Source: CAVTWS01 sp963732655
GTDB lineage: Bacteria; Actinomycetota; Acidimicrobiia; Acidimicrobiales; SHLQ01
DNA: 64,000 nucleotides
Direction of reading: 5' to 3'
Assembly (NCBI GenBank): GCA_963732655.1
Contig: CAVTAI010000013.1
Location: forward strand, 558,001 to 622,000
The notes below the pieces were generated by a model that saw only the letters and a list, made by a program, of their open reading frames with translations, was not told the origin of the DNA and ran no database searches. The translations under genes were made by a program, and so were the position numbers. Every line of letters starts with the position of its first letter. Position 1 is the first letter of the stretch. Positions 26,433 through 36,190 of the stretch are shown here, in pieces.

Positions 26433-27571
26433 CGTCGGCCGCGAACCCACCGGCCCCGACCCCACCGGCCCACTCACTGGCCTCTCGCCGCTCGTCCGCC
26501 CGCGGGCTCGAGATCGCCGGGCTGTACGCCGCGTGCATCGTGGTGGCCCTGGTGCTCGCCGCGGTCCTGGTGGCGAGCACCGGCGGTTCGTGGACCGACG
26601 TCTTCAACGCCCTGCTCGACGGCAGCCTGCGCAAACCCGGCCGCTGGGGGCTGACGCTCGGCACGGCGGCCCCGCTCCTCCTCGTCGCCCTGGGGGCCAT
26701 CATCTCGGCCAAGGCGGGTCTGGTGAACATCGGCCAGGAGGGTCAAGTCCTGATCGGCGCCGCCACCGCGACCTATGTGGGAACCCGTCTCGCGGGCCCC
26801 GGCCCCGTGGTGCTGGTGACCCTGCTCGGCGCGGGCGTCGTCGGTGGTGCCGCCTGGGCCGGCATCGCCGGGCTCCTGCGATTTCGGCGCGGCGTGCCCG
26901 AAGTGCTGTCGACCCTGCTCATGGTTGTCGTCGCCGCCAACGCGGTGGGTTACGGACTCAAGAACACGTCGCTCTTGCTCGCTCCCGCCGAGGGCCGAGG
27001 CAACCGCAACCAGGTGAGCGAGGTCCTCGACACGGGCGCCCGGCTTCCTCGGGGGTCCCTGTTCGGCAACGACATCCCGTCCGCCGTGGGCATCGGGATC
27101 CTGGCCGCGGTGCTCGTGGGCCTCGGACTGGCGCACTCGGTGTGGGGATTCCGTCTTCGCATGCTGGGTCGCAGCCCGCGGGCGGCACAGCGGGCGGGCG
27201 TCTCCCAGACCCGTTACGGCATGGCCGCCATGCTGGCCTCGGGCGGTTTCGCGGGGTTGGCCGGCGCCGTGATGCTGGCGGGAGGCGACTTCGGCAGCTA
27301 CCAGCTGGTGCCGGGGTTCTCGGTCGACATCGGCTGGACCGGACTCCTGGTCGCCCTCGTGGCGCGGGAGCGAGCCGTCGCCGCCGTGGCGGCCGCCTTC
27401 GTCTTCGCCAGCCTGCGCACCGGGTCGGGGTTCCTGGCCTCGACCGGGGTGGAGCGGCGCATCACCGATGTTGTCCAAGGGCTCCTGGTGCTGGCGCTGC
27501 TGGTGCCTCCCGCGCTGCTCTTCATCCGCGATCGTCGCCGCGCCATGGCGGCCACGAACGAGAGGGTGTGA
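26429..27571 (+). CDS. ABC transporter permease (nucleoside-type), first subunit
   Basis: 380 residues from GTG 26429, overlapping the ATPase stop. A BPD_transp_2 permease with about nine hydrophobic helices; the first is IAGLYAACIVVALVLAAVLV. The family loop AKAGLVNIGQEGQVLIGAAT is clear, as is GFRLRMLGRSPRAAQRAGV in the cytoplasmic loop that couples to the ATPase. It forms the importer channel with the next gene. Confidence 0.92.
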   Translation: MTSAANPPAPTPPAHSLASRRSSARGLEIAGLYAACIVVALVLAAVLVASTGGSWTDVFNALLDGSLRKPGRWGLTLGTAAPLLLVALGAIISAKAGLVNIGQEGQVLIGAATATYVGTRLAGPGPVVLVTLLGAGVVGGAAWAGIAGLLRFRRGVPEVLSTLLMVVVAANAVGYGLKNTSLLLAPAEGRGNRNQVSEVLDTGARLPRGSLFGNDIPSAVGIGILAAVLVGLGLAHSVWGFRLRMLGRSPRAAQRAGVSQTRYGMAAMLASGGFAGLAGAVMLAGGDFGSYQLVPGFSVDIGWTGLLVALVARERAVAAVAAAFVFASLRTGSGFLASTGVERRITDVVQGLLVLALLVPPALLFIRDRRRAMAATNERV

Positions 27572-28509
27572 CGGTGGGGGGCTTCCTCTCCGGGCTCTGG
27601 GGCGTGCTCGGGGCCGAGACGACCTACGAGTCGGCGGTTCGGCTGGCCACGGTGCTGGCGTTGGCCGCCGCCGGCGAGTGGATCGCCGAGAAGGCCGGGA
27701 CGTTGAACATCTCCGTCGAGGGCATGATGCTGGCCGGTGCCTTCACCGCCGCGGTCAGCTACGACGCCTGGGGCAATGTCGCGCTCGGGCTGCTGTGCGC
27801 TATGGCGGTCGGTCTCCTGGTCGCCTCGGTGCAGGCCCAGATGAGCCACCGGCTCACCGCCGACCAGTTCGTCGTCGGGCTGACGTTGAACATCTTGGTC
27901 CTCGGGGTCGTCGGGTTCCTCAACTCGGAGTGGGATCCCAACTCCCGTCGGGCCGATGTCGCCGAGATTCCCGTGCTCTCCGACATCCCGCTGGTCGGTC
28001 ACGCATTGTTCGCCCAACGCTGGCCCTTCTATCTCATCGTGCTCGTCGTTCCCTTGGCCTGGTGGCTGGTCTACCGGACTCGCTGGGGCCTGGAGATTCG
28101 CGCGGTGGGGGAGAACCCGCAGTCGGCCGACGTGTCGGGTCTGCACGTCAATCGCCGGCGCCGCCAGGCGATTCTGGTCTGTGGGCTCCACGCCGGGTTG
28201 GCCGGGGGCTGTCTGCTGCTCGGGCAGGTGGGCGAGTTCGAGGACTCCAACGTGGGTGGCCGGGGATTCATCGCCATCGCCGCCGTGATCTTCGGTGGGT
28301 GGACCCTGAGGGGCACGATCGCCGGCTGTCTGGTGTTCGGCACCGTGGCCTCGTTCCGGTTCTCTCCCGCGCTCGAGCGGTATCACCTGAACACCGAGCT
28401 GATCGCGATGGCGCCCTATCTCGTCACGCTGATCGCGATGGCCGTGTTCGCCAAACGGGTGCGCCAGCCGTCGGCGTTGGCGCAGCCGTTCGTCCGCGGG
28501 TTGAAGTAG
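27568..28509 (+). CDS. ABC transporter permease (nucleoside-type), second subunit
   Basis: 313 residues from GTG 27568 (GTGTGA overlap with the previous stop). The family signature EKAGTLNISVEGMMLAGAFT is near residue 45, and the coupling loop GLEIRAVGENPQSADVSGLH is present. There are about eight membrane helices. It pairs with the preceding permease. The order binding protein, double ATPase, permease, permease is standard for this importer class. Confidence 0.92.
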   Translation: MTVGGFLSGLWGVLGAETTYESAVRLATVLALAAAGEWIAEKAGTLNISVEGMMLAGAFTAAVSYDAWGNVALGLLCAMAVGLLVASVQAQMSHRLTADQFVVGLTLNILVLGVVGFLNSEWDPNSRRADVAEIPVLSDIPLVGHALFAQRWPFYLIVLVVPLAWWLVYRTRWGLEIRAVGENPQSADVSGLHVNRRRRQAILVCGLHAGLAGGCLLLGQVGEFEDSNVGGRGFIAIAAVIFGGWTLRGTIAGCLVFGTVASFRFSPALERYHLNTELIAMAPYLVTLIAMAVFAKRVRQPSALAQPFVRGLK

Positions 28510-28518
28510 GGAGACGCC

Positions 28519-29535
28519 ATGGAACTTCGACCTCTGGGTCGTACCGGTGTGCAGGTGAGCCGGTTGGGGCTCGGCACCATGGTGCTGGGCGCCTGGGGCA
28601 ACACCGATCTCGACGCGTGTCAGCGGATCATCCATCGCGCTCTCGACGCCGGCATCAATCTCGTGGATACCGCGGATGTCTATGGCGGTGGTGAGAACGA
28701 GGAGATCGTCGGGCAGGCATTGCGGGGCCGCCGGGATGACGTCGTCCTCGCCACCAAGTTCCACCACCCACTGGCCCCGGGGTCCAATCGGTCGGGCAGT
28801 TCCCGGCGTCACATCGTCAATGCCCTCGACGCCAGCCTCCGCCGGCTCGGCGTCGACCACGTCGACGTCTATCAGGCCCATCGCCCCGACCCCGCCACCG
28901 ACCTCGACGAGACGGTCGACACCCTGTCCGACCTCGTTCGCGCCGGCAAGATCCGGTATTGGGGCACCTCAACCTTCCCGCCGTCTCGGCTGGTCGCCGC
29001 CCAGTGGTCGGCCACCAGGACCGGGCGGGTGGCCCCGCGCACCGAGCAGCCGCCGTACTCGATCCTCAACCGCGGCATCGAACGGGAGGTGCTGCCGGTG
29101 TGTTCCGAGTTCGGTGTGGGCGTGCTGGCGTGGGCGCCCCTGGCCGGTGGGTGGCTCACCGGCAAGTATCGCCGCGACGAGCCCGCGCCGGCCGGTACGA
29201 GAGCGCAGACCCACGCCGATCACTTCGACGGCGCCAACCCGGCCAAGTTCGATGCCCTCGATCGCCTGGCGGGCGTCGCCCGGGAGGCGGGCGTGTCGTT
29301 GACTCATCTGGCGTTGGCCTTCGTGGTCGAGCACCCGGTGCTGTCGTGCGCTCTGATCGGCCCCAGGACGGAGGCCCAGCTCGACGACCTCCTCGGAGCC
29401 TCGGACCTGAGGCTCGACTCCGACACCCTCGATGCCGTCGACTCCATCGTCGCTCCCGGGGTCGATCTCAACCCGGCCGACGTCGGCTGGATCCCACCTT
29501 CACTGGCCGCCGAGAACCGGAGGCGATCACGATGA
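28519..29535 (+). CDS. aldo/keto reductase
   Basis: 338 residues from ATG 28519. An NADPH-dependent TIM-barrel oxidoreductase. The catalytic tetrad is visible: Asp and Tyr in NLVDTADVYGGGENEEIVG, Lys in VVLATKFHHP and His in DVYQAHRPDPATDL. The C-terminal cofactor region HPVLSCALIGPRTEAQLDDL is present. Resembles the Tas/YajO-like subgroup. It probably reduces a carbonyl intermediate of the operon's pathway. Its stop overlaps the following oxidoreductase start. Confidence 0.9.
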   Translation: MELRPLGRTGVQVSRLGLGTMVLGAWGNTDLDACQRIIHRALDAGINLVDTADVYGGGENEEIVGQALRGRRDDVVLATKFHHPLAPGSNRSGSSRRHIVNALDASLRRLGVDHVDVYQAHRPDPATDLDETVDTLSDLVRAGKIRYWGTSTFPPSRLVAAQWSATRTGRVAPRTEQPPYSILNRGIEREVLPVCSEFGVGVLAWAPLAGGWLTGKYRRDEPAPAGTRAQTHADHFDGANPAKFDALDRLAGVAREAGVSLTHLALAFVVEHPVLSCALIGPRTEAQLDDLLGASDLRLDSDTLDAVDSIVAPGVDLNPADVGWIPPSLAAENRRRSR

Positions 29536-30567
29536 AAGCCGTGCTCTACCGCCATGCTGGTGGCCCCGAGGTGCTGGAGCACATCGAGGTCCCCGATCCC
29601 GAGCCGGGCGCCCGCGATGTCGTGATCGAGGTGGCGGCGTGCGCCCTCAACCGCCTCGACGTGGTGCAACGCCACGGGTGGTATCAGATGCCCGGGTTCG
29701 CCTATCCCCACATCGCCGGCATGGACCTGGCCGGCAATGTGGTGGCCGTGGGGTCCGAGGTCACCACGGTGGCCGTGGGCGATCGGGTGGTCGCCGATCC
29801 GTCGCTGGCCGGTGTGCCCGAGGGATCGAACCTGAGTGGCCGGGGAGATCTCTACGGCGAGCTGGGCATCATCGGTGCCACCGTCGACGGCGGTTACGCC
29901 GAGCGGTGCCTCGTGCCCGACACCCACGTGTACCCCGTTCCCGACGACATGTCCCTCGAGCACGCAGCGACCTTCCCCACGTGTTATCTCACGGCCGCCC
30001 ACGCCCTGTTCGACGTCGGTCGGCTCACGGCGGGAGAAACGGTGATGATCCACGCTGCGGGAAGCGGCGTGTCGGTCGCGGCTATCCAGTTGGCCAAGCG
30101 CGCCGGAGCCACCGTGCTGGCCACCGCGGGGTCCGATGACAAGCTTGACCGGGCTCGTGCAGATTGGCGCCGACCTTGTGTGCAACAACCGCACCGACGA
30201 CATCACCGGATTCGCCCGCGGTGCCACCGAAGGCCGAGGGGTGGACATGGTGTTCGACCACGTCGGCACCGCGCTGTTCGGACCTTCGTTGTTCGCCATC
30301 GGCGTCCGGGGCCGCCTGGTCAACTGTGGGAACACGAGCGGTGACACCGCCACCATCCCGTCGCTCGGCTACCTGTTCCACGCCGGCATCTCGATCATGG
30401 GCTCGGACCCGTACCGCCCCGAGGAGTTCGGTCCGGTGTGGCAGACGTTCTGTGAGGCCCGCTTCGAGGTCGCCATCGACAGCGAGTTCGCCCTGGCCGA
30501 TGCCGCGGCGGCGCAGAACAAACTGCTGTCGAGCGACTTCTTCGGCAAGGTCCTGCTGAAGCCGTGA
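29532..30567 (+). pseudogene. zinc-independent quinone oxidoreductase (MDR family), one-base frameshift
   Basis: From ATG 29532: MKAVLYRHAGGPEVLEHIEV, the substrate-domain fold, then the nucleotide-binding segment VMIHAAGSGVSVAAIQLAKR and ATVLATAGSDDKLDRAR. Near 30163 an extra base shifts the frame, and the protein continues as QIGADLVCNNRTDDITGFAR to 30567, ending SSDFFGKVLLKP. Removing one base gives 344 residues, the usual length. A zinc-less medium-chain dehydrogenase using NADPH. It closes the first part of the operon; a long palindrome follows directly. Confidence 0.87.
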
Positions 30568-30584
30568 ACGTCCGCGGCCCTCGT

Positions 30585-30636
30585 CGTTCTGGCAGGGAGA
30601 TTGCACGCTCCAGCGTGCAATCTCCCTGCCAGAACG
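30585..30636. repeat. 52-bp perfect palindrome (25-bp arms)
   Basis: CGTTCTGGCAGGGAGATTGC plus ACGCT, then CC, then the exact reverse complement. It lies 18 bases after the oxidoreductase stop and before the methyltransferase. There is no T-run on either strand, so it is not a classical terminator, though an RNA hairpin of this strength would stall or process transcripts. A REP/MITE-like element is the alternative. Confidence 0.9.
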
Positions 30637-30667
30637 GGTTGGTTCCTCGCCAGGAGGAGCTGAGTGG

Positions 30668-31788
30668 GTGGGCTCGGTGACATTCGTCGATCGGGACCCG
30701 CCGTATCCGGAGCTGAAGAAGACCCACACCATGGCCCATGTGGGCCGCCCATGGACTGATCGCAAGCCGCCTCCCGCCGCACTGGTGTGGGGGGTGATCC
30801 AGGGATTGGGTTCGTACTACGTGCTGGTCGCCGCCCTCGAGCTCGACATCTTCGACACCTTGCGCGATCTGGGGCCGTCACCGATCGAGGACGTGGCCGA
30901 GCACATCGACGCCTCGGTGCCCCACCTGCGCTCGTTGCTCGACTCGGTGGTCGCGCTCGGCTTGCTCGATCAAGTTTGTGACCGCTACGACCTCAACGAC
31001 GCCGCCCGTCGCTACCTGGTGTCCGACGGGCCCGCCTGCATGGCCGACCTGGTGCCGGTGGCCCCCGGCTTCCACGGCAACTGGACCCGCCTGGCCGACA
31101 CTGTCCGCCACGGTCGCCCGGCCACACCGATCGACGACGACCCGGCTGCGTTCTACGTACCGCTGGTGGAGGGAACGTTCACCACGATGTGGCGCACGGC
31201 CACGAGGGCCGATCTGAAGGTCGGCTACGGCCGCCGGCCCGACACGCGGGTGCTCGATCTCGGCGCCGGTGGAGCGCCGTGGGCCATCGCCGTGCTCCAG
31301 GCCTGCCCCACGGGGTCGGCCGTCGTGAACGATTGGCCCGATGTGCTCCCCGTGGCCGAGCGCACCACGGCAGACCACGGCGTGTCGGACCGCTGCACCT
31401 TTCGACCTGGAGACTTCCACACCATCGAGATCGAGCCACAGAGCTACGACCTGGTCGTGCTCGGCCATGTCTGTCGAACCGAAGGTGCCGATGGAGCGCG
31501 TCACCTGATCGAGCGCGCCATGGCCGCGTTGAAGCCCGAGGGCCGAGTCCTGGTGGCGGACTACTTCCCCGACTCGACCCGAAAGGTCAACCCGCACGCG
31601 GTGCACATGGGAGCCACGATGATGGCGAACACCCGGAGAGGATTCACGTTCACGTACGAAGACTTCGCCGGCTGGCTCCGCGGGCCGGGTTCGAGGCCGT
31701 GCGTCTCATCGAGCCGATCGGCTTCCAACAGGTCCTGGTTGCGTCCAAACCCCGAGAGGTGGCGTCATGGAACACATCGACACGCTGA
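30668..31788 (+). pseudogene. SAM-dependent O-methyltransferase, one-base frameshift near the 3' end
   Basis: GTG 30668. An N-terminal dimerisation/winged-helix domain (WGVIQGLGSYYVLVAALELD, then DASVPHLRSLLDSVVALGLL) is followed by a Rossmann methyltransferase domain with the SAM motif RVLDLGAGGAPWAIAVL, then NDWPDVLPVAE and VVLGHVCRTEGADGARHLIE. Near 31681 (CTCCGCGGGCC) one base is missing. The expected ending RAGFEAVRLIEPIGFQQVLV continues in another frame to a stop at 31788. Restored length is about 373. Resembles the small-molecule O-methyltransferases with acetylserotonin-methyltransferase-like folds. Its end overlaps the amidohydrolase start. Confidence 0.85.
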
Positions 31789-33150
31789 TAAGGGGGTGGT
31801 ACGTCGTCACGATGAACGGCACCCGTGACGTGATTCGCCACGGGGCAGTGGCGATCCGAGACGGCCTGATCGTCGATGTCGGCCGGGCGAGCGACCTGGA
31901 GGCGAGATACGACGCCGCCCGGGTGATCGGCGGTGACCGGTTCGTCGTCACGCCCGGGATGGTCAATACGCACATCCACGTCACTGGCGAACCGCTGACG
32001 CGGGTACGTTCCCGACGACACGCCGTTCGAGGAGAACGTGTTCATGTGGCTCTGCCCCCTGTACTCGGTGCACCGAGCCGACGAAGAGCGGGTGTCGGGC
32101 CAGTTGGCGGCCGTGGAGATGCTGAAGTCGGGCACCACGACGTTCTTGGAGGCCGGGACCATCCGCTTCCTCGACGACGTTGTCGACGGTTTGGTGGAAG
32201 TGGGCATCCGGGGCCGGGTCGGCCGGTGGGTATGGGACCTCCCGCCCGAGCCCGACGTTTACCGCCAAGACACCGACCAGGCCATCGCCCACCTCGATCG
32301 TCAGCTCACCGATCTCCGTTCGGTGGGCGACGGGCGCATCGGCGCCTGGTCGATCCTGGTGGGTCACACCACGTGCTCTGATCCTCTGTGGCGGGCGGCC
32401 CGGGAGCTCGCCACGCGCCATGGCACGGGCATGAGCTTCCACATGTCGCCGGCGCTGCTCGACCCTGACGGTTTCATCGCCGAGTTCGGCCACCGGCCCA
32501 TGGTCCACCTGGCCGAGCTGGGTGTACTGGGCTCCGACGTCGCCATCACCCACTGCGTGCGCGTCGATGACCAGGAGCTGCGGATCATGGCCGAACACCG
32601 GGTGAACGTGGCCCACTGCCCGACCACCGCGCTCAAGGTGAGCTACGGAGTGACCCAATTCGGCAAGATGCCCGAGATGGTGCAGGCCGGCATCAACGTG
32701 TCGATCGGGACTGACGGCAACAACGCGTCGAACTACAGCGACCTGCATCGGGCCGCGTACTTGGTGGCCGGGCTGTTCAAGGACGCACGCGTCGACCCGC
32801 AGATGTTCCCGGCGGAGATGGCCTACGAGATGGCCACGATCGGTGGGGCCACGACTATGCAGATGGCCGATGAGATCGGCTCGTTGGAGGTGGGAAAGCA
32901 GGCCGACGTGGTATTGCACGACACCGACCGACCCGAGTGGCGGCCGCTTCTCAACGTGATGAACCAACTGGTGTGGTCGGCGGACGGTCGGGGTGTGCAC
33001 ACCGTGTTGGTGGGGGGTCACGTGGTGGTGGAGGACGGCCGCATGACGACGGTCGACGAGGAACGGCTCTACGCCGAGGCTCAGCGCATGGGTGAGGAGA
33101 TCGTGATCCGCTCCGGTCTTCCCGACAAGGCCAAGTTCCCCGTGGTGTGA
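31767..33150 (+). pseudogene. TRZ/ATZ-type amidohydrolase (deaminase), one-base frameshift
   Basis: From ATG 31767 the metal motif VTPGMVNTHIHVTGEPLTR is complete. At about 32002-32004 an extra G shifts the frame, which resumes as YVPDDTPFEENVFMWLCPLY and runs to 33150. Later ligands are present: His in SFHMSP, His in VAITHCVRVDDQELRI, and Asp in IGTDGNNASNYSD. Restored length is about 460, normal for chlorohydrolase, SsnA and guanine-deaminase-like enzymes that remove amino groups from N-heterocycles. It closes the operon, and a relative lies at 57418. Confidence 0.88.
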
Positions 33151-33202
33151 TGGTCATCGTTCGGAACCGACGAGGCACCCGACGGCTGGTTTCCCTGGGT
33201 GT

Positions 33203-34048
33203 TCAGGCTGTCTGGGTGTTCACGTATCCTTCGCCGAGGACGAACCGCTGGCCCTCCCGGCCGAGAACGACCTCGACCCGCCGGGTCTTCGCCAGGGCCG
33301 CGAGCACCTCGACCTGATCGTCGGACCGGTCGGGGGCGTGGTGGACGAGAACGAGCGTCTCGCACTCCGCCACGGCCGCCAGGTCGATCGCATCGCTGAG
33401 CGTCGAGTGTCCGTACGCGTCCGCCAGCGAACGCTCCTCGTCGAGGAACTGCGCGTCGTGGAGCAGGAGGTCCACGCCGGCGACGAGTTGCCGGGCGGCG
33501 TCGAGTTCCGTCGGCGTGGCGAGGGTCGGCGCGTGGTCGGGAACGTAGGCGATGGTCGTGCGGCCGTCGGAGACGCGGAATCCGTAGGTGCGCCCGCCCT
33601 TGTGGGCGACCTCGGCCACGGTCACGTCGAACCCCTCGATGCGATGACGGCCCGGGTCGAGCGACTGCACGGTCCAGTGGCCGCGGAGGCCGTCGGGAGC
33701 GATGGGGAAGTGGGGCGGTCCCATCGCTCGCGCGAGCAGATCGAGGGCGGACATGGTCCCCCAACGCGGCACATACAGGTCGACCTCCGCGTCCTCGCGG
33801 TCGGCGTTGGGGAGGAACGGCAGCCCCTGGACGTGGTCCCAGTGGAGGTGGGTGAGCAGGACCGAGCCCCGCAACGGTTCGTCGCCGAGGTCACGGGCGA
33901 TCCGTCGGAAACCGGTTCCGGCGTCGAGCACGAGCCGCCGACCGTCCGTTCCTTCGATCGCGATGCAGGAGGTGTGACCGCCCACCCGGACGAACTCCGG
34001 TCCCGGAGCCGCCGTCGAGCCTCGAACTCCACAGAGCAGGATCCTCAT
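33203..34048 (-). CDS. metallo-beta-lactamase-fold hydrolase
   Basis: 281 residues from ATG 34048. The zinc motif THLHWDHVQG gives His67, His69, Asp71 and His72. An earlier LVLDAGTGFRRI, and later VAYVPDH-like (TIAYVPDHAP), LLHDAQFL and YGHSTLSDAIDLAAVAE, supply the other ligands. This arrangement matches phosphodiesterase-like MBL proteins such as PhnP or the RNase Z relatives acting on cyclic or phosphodiester substrates. Reverse strand, divergent from the FHA-ABC gene and convergent with the catabolic operon. Confidence 0.87.
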   Translation of the reverse strand: MRILLCGVRGSTAAPGPEFVRVGGHTSCIAIEGTDGRRLVLDAGTGFRRIARDLGDEPLRGSVLLTHLHWDHVQGLPFLPNADREDAEVDLYVPRWGTMSALDLLARAMGPPHFPIAPDGLRGHWTVQSLDPGRHRIEGFDVTVAEVAHKGGRTYGFRVSDGRTTIAYVPDHAPTLATPTELDAARQLVAGVDLLLHDAQFLDEERSLADAYGHSTLSDAIDLAAVAECETLVLVHHAPDRSDDQVEVLAALAKTRRVEVVLGREGQRFVLGEGYVNTQTA

Positions 34049-34128
34049 CGTTCACACGTCGTGGTCATTCCGGTACGACGGTACAACCACCGTCGGGGTG
34101 CTGTGGTGGCCACGGTTAGAGTCACCCC

Positions 34129-36186
34129 GTGGTGATCCCCGACCGGCCGGCGGACGACTCCGCCTCCGCCAGCAGCGCGCCTTTCAGCGCCCACCACGGC
34201 GCGCCTCGCGTCCGCATCGGCCGCGAATCGAGCAACGACATCGTGGTCCGTGACCTGCTCGTGTCCCGCCACCACGCCGAACTGTGCTGGCATGACGAAA
34301 CCGGGCTGGAGTTGGTCGATCTCGGGAGCCGTTACGGCACCTTCGTGAACGGCCGCCGCATCACCCGTGTCTCCCTCGCCGAACACGACCTCGTGGCCAT
34401 CGGGCTCAGCTCGTTCCTGGTCGTCGGCAACGTGCTCACCGAGTACAGGAACACCGGCGCGGTCAGCGTCGAGGCGATCGGCATCAGCGTTCCCGGTCCG
34501 GGCGATCAGATGCTGGTGGACGAGGTCAGCCTCTCGCTGACCGAACGGTCGTTGTGTGCCATCGTCGGTCCGTCGGGTTCCGGCAAGTCCACCCTGCTGC
34601 AAGCCCTGGCCGGACTGCGCCCGGCGCCGATCGGGCAGGTGCTGTACGGCGGGCGCGACCTCTACCGGGACTACGCGGAGTTGCGCAACCGGATCGGCTA
34701 CGTCCCCCAGTCCGATGTGCTCCATCGCGAACTTCCGCTGCGGATCGCTCTCAACTACGCCGGGCGTCTCCGCTTCCCGGCGGAGGTCACCAGTGCCGAG
34801 CGGGGCGAACGGGTCGACGAGGTGCTGGCCGAACTGGGGCTCAGCCACCGCGCCGACCTCCCGATCCATCTGCTGTCGGGGGGTGAGCAGAAGCGCACCA
34901 GCGTGGCCCTCGAGTTGCTGACCAAACCGTCGCTGCTGTTCCTCGACGAGCCGGCGTCTGGCCTCGACCCCGGGCTGACGCGAGTCCTGATGCGTCTGCT
35001 TCGGGACCTGGCCGACGGTGGTCGCACGATCGTCGTGGTCACCCACGATCTCGACAACCTGGACTGCTGCGACCAACTGCTGCTGCTCGCCCCCGGCGGC
35101 GTACCGGCCTTCGTCGGCCATCCGCGCGAGGCCGCGGCGCACTTCGACCAGCACGATCTGGCCGACGTGTTCGGGGCCATGGCCGCCGGGCCCGCGACCG
35201 TCCAATCAGCGGCGCGTCCGCCACGCGGGGTGCGAGTGCCCAACCGCGCCGTGGCCGCGGTGCCCGCACCGGTGCGGCGGCAGAGTTGGTGGAACCAGGT
35301 CCGCACGTTGAGCGCCCGGTATGTTGCGGTGCTCCTGGCCGATCGGCGCAATGTGACGCTGCTGGCCTTGCAGGCGCCCGTGCTCGGGGTGCTCATGCTG
35401 GCCGCGCTGCCGGCCCGAGAGCTGGCCATGCCGGCCGAACCCGAGGTGCGACTGGTCTCCACGGCCGGCCTCGTCTTGTTCGTCATCCTCCTCGGGGTGA
35501 CCTGGATCGGTGCCAACAACGCCGTGCGCGAGGTGGCGCGGGAGCTCCCCATCCTGCGCCGCGAGCGAGCGTTCGGCTTGTCGTTGTCGGCGTACCTCAC
35601 GTCCAAGTTCGTGGTGCTGGCCACCCTCACCGTCCTCCAGGCCTTCGTTCTGGTCGCCCTGGCCACCGTTCGCCAGCGCGGGCCGACCGAGGCGGTCCTG
35701 CTCGGCTGGGGCAAGGGCGAGCTCGCGGTCGTGGTCGCCGTCGCCGGTGTCGCCTCGATGGCGGTGGCGTTGCTGGTCTCGACGGTGGCGCGGTCGCCCG
35801 AGAGGGCCACGAGCATCCTGCCGATGCTGCTCATCTTGCACCTCGTTCTGTCGGCGGGGGTGGTGTTGCCCGAGATCGGCGACACGCCCGTGTTGCGCGA
35901 GATCGGGAACCTCTCGAGTGCCCAGTGGGGTGTCGCCGCGGCGGCGTCGACCACCGATCTCAACGAGCTGCAACTGTTCGATGCCCGGTTGCGCGACCTG
36001 CGGGTCATCGACGCCGGGGATCCCGTGGGTGCGGTCGCCACCTTGACCGGCGACGACTCTCCAGAGGGTCGATGGGCGCACACGCCGCGGGCGTGGCTGA
36101 CCGCCGTCGGAGCGCTCGTCGCGTTGACCACCGTCGCGTTGACCGCATCGGTCGCCCTGCTTCGCCGCCTCGATCCCGGACGGTGA
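34129..36186 (+). CDS. FHA-domain ABC transporter (Rv1747-like fusion)
   Basis: 685 residues from GTG 34129 (GTG 34132 also possible). An N-terminal FHA phosphothreonine-binding domain covers about residues 20-105: RIGRESSNDIVVRDLLVSRH and GSRYGTFVNGRRI. An ABCG-type ATPase follows, with Walker A GPSGSGKSTLLQAL near 147, signature LLSGGEQKRTSVALELL near 247 and Walker B LLFLDEPASGLDP. The last about 290 residues contain about six membrane helices of an ABC-2 permease. The layout matches mycobacterial Rv1747, an exporter regulated by Ser/Thr kinases, but here a single FHA domain is seen. The 5' end is echoed in a remnant at 38150-38250. Confidence 0.92.
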   Translation: MVIPDRPADDSASASSAPFSAHHGAPRVRIGRESSNDIVVRDLLVSRHHAELCWHDETGLELVDLGSRYGTFVNGRRITRVSLAEHDLVAIGLSSFLVVGNVLTEYRNTGAVSVEAIGISVPGPGDQMLVDEVSLSLTERSLCAIVGPSGSGKSTLLQALAGLRPAPIGQVLYGGRDLYRDYAELRNRIGYVPQSDVLHRELPLRIALNYAGRLRFPAEVTSAERGERVDEVLAELGLSHRADLPIHLLSGGEQKRTSVALELLTKPSLLFLDEPASGLDPGLTRVLMRLLRDLADGGRTIVVVTHDLDNLDCCDQLLLLAPGGVPAFVGHPREAAAHFDQHDLADVFGAMAAGPATVQSAARPPRGVRVPNRAVAAVPAPVRRQSWWNQVRTLSARYVAVLLADRRNVTLLALQAPVLGVLMLAALPARELAMPAEPEVRLVSTAGLVLFVILLGVTWIGANNAVREVARELPILRRERAFGLSLSAYLTSKFVVLATLTVLQAFVLVALATVRQRGPTEAVLLGWGKGELAVVVAVAGVASMAVALLVSTVARSPERATSILPMLLILHLVLSAGVVLPEIGDTPVLREIGNLSSAQWGVAAAASTTDLNELQLFDARLRDLRVIDAGDPVGAVATLTGDDSPEGRWAHTPRAWLTAVGALVALTTVALTASVALLRRLDPGR

Positions 36187-36190
36187 CCGG

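Noticed and set aside
30585..30636. Simple intrinsic terminator
   Set aside because: The hairpin is strong but no T-run follows on either strand, so it is listed as a palindrome of unknown role.
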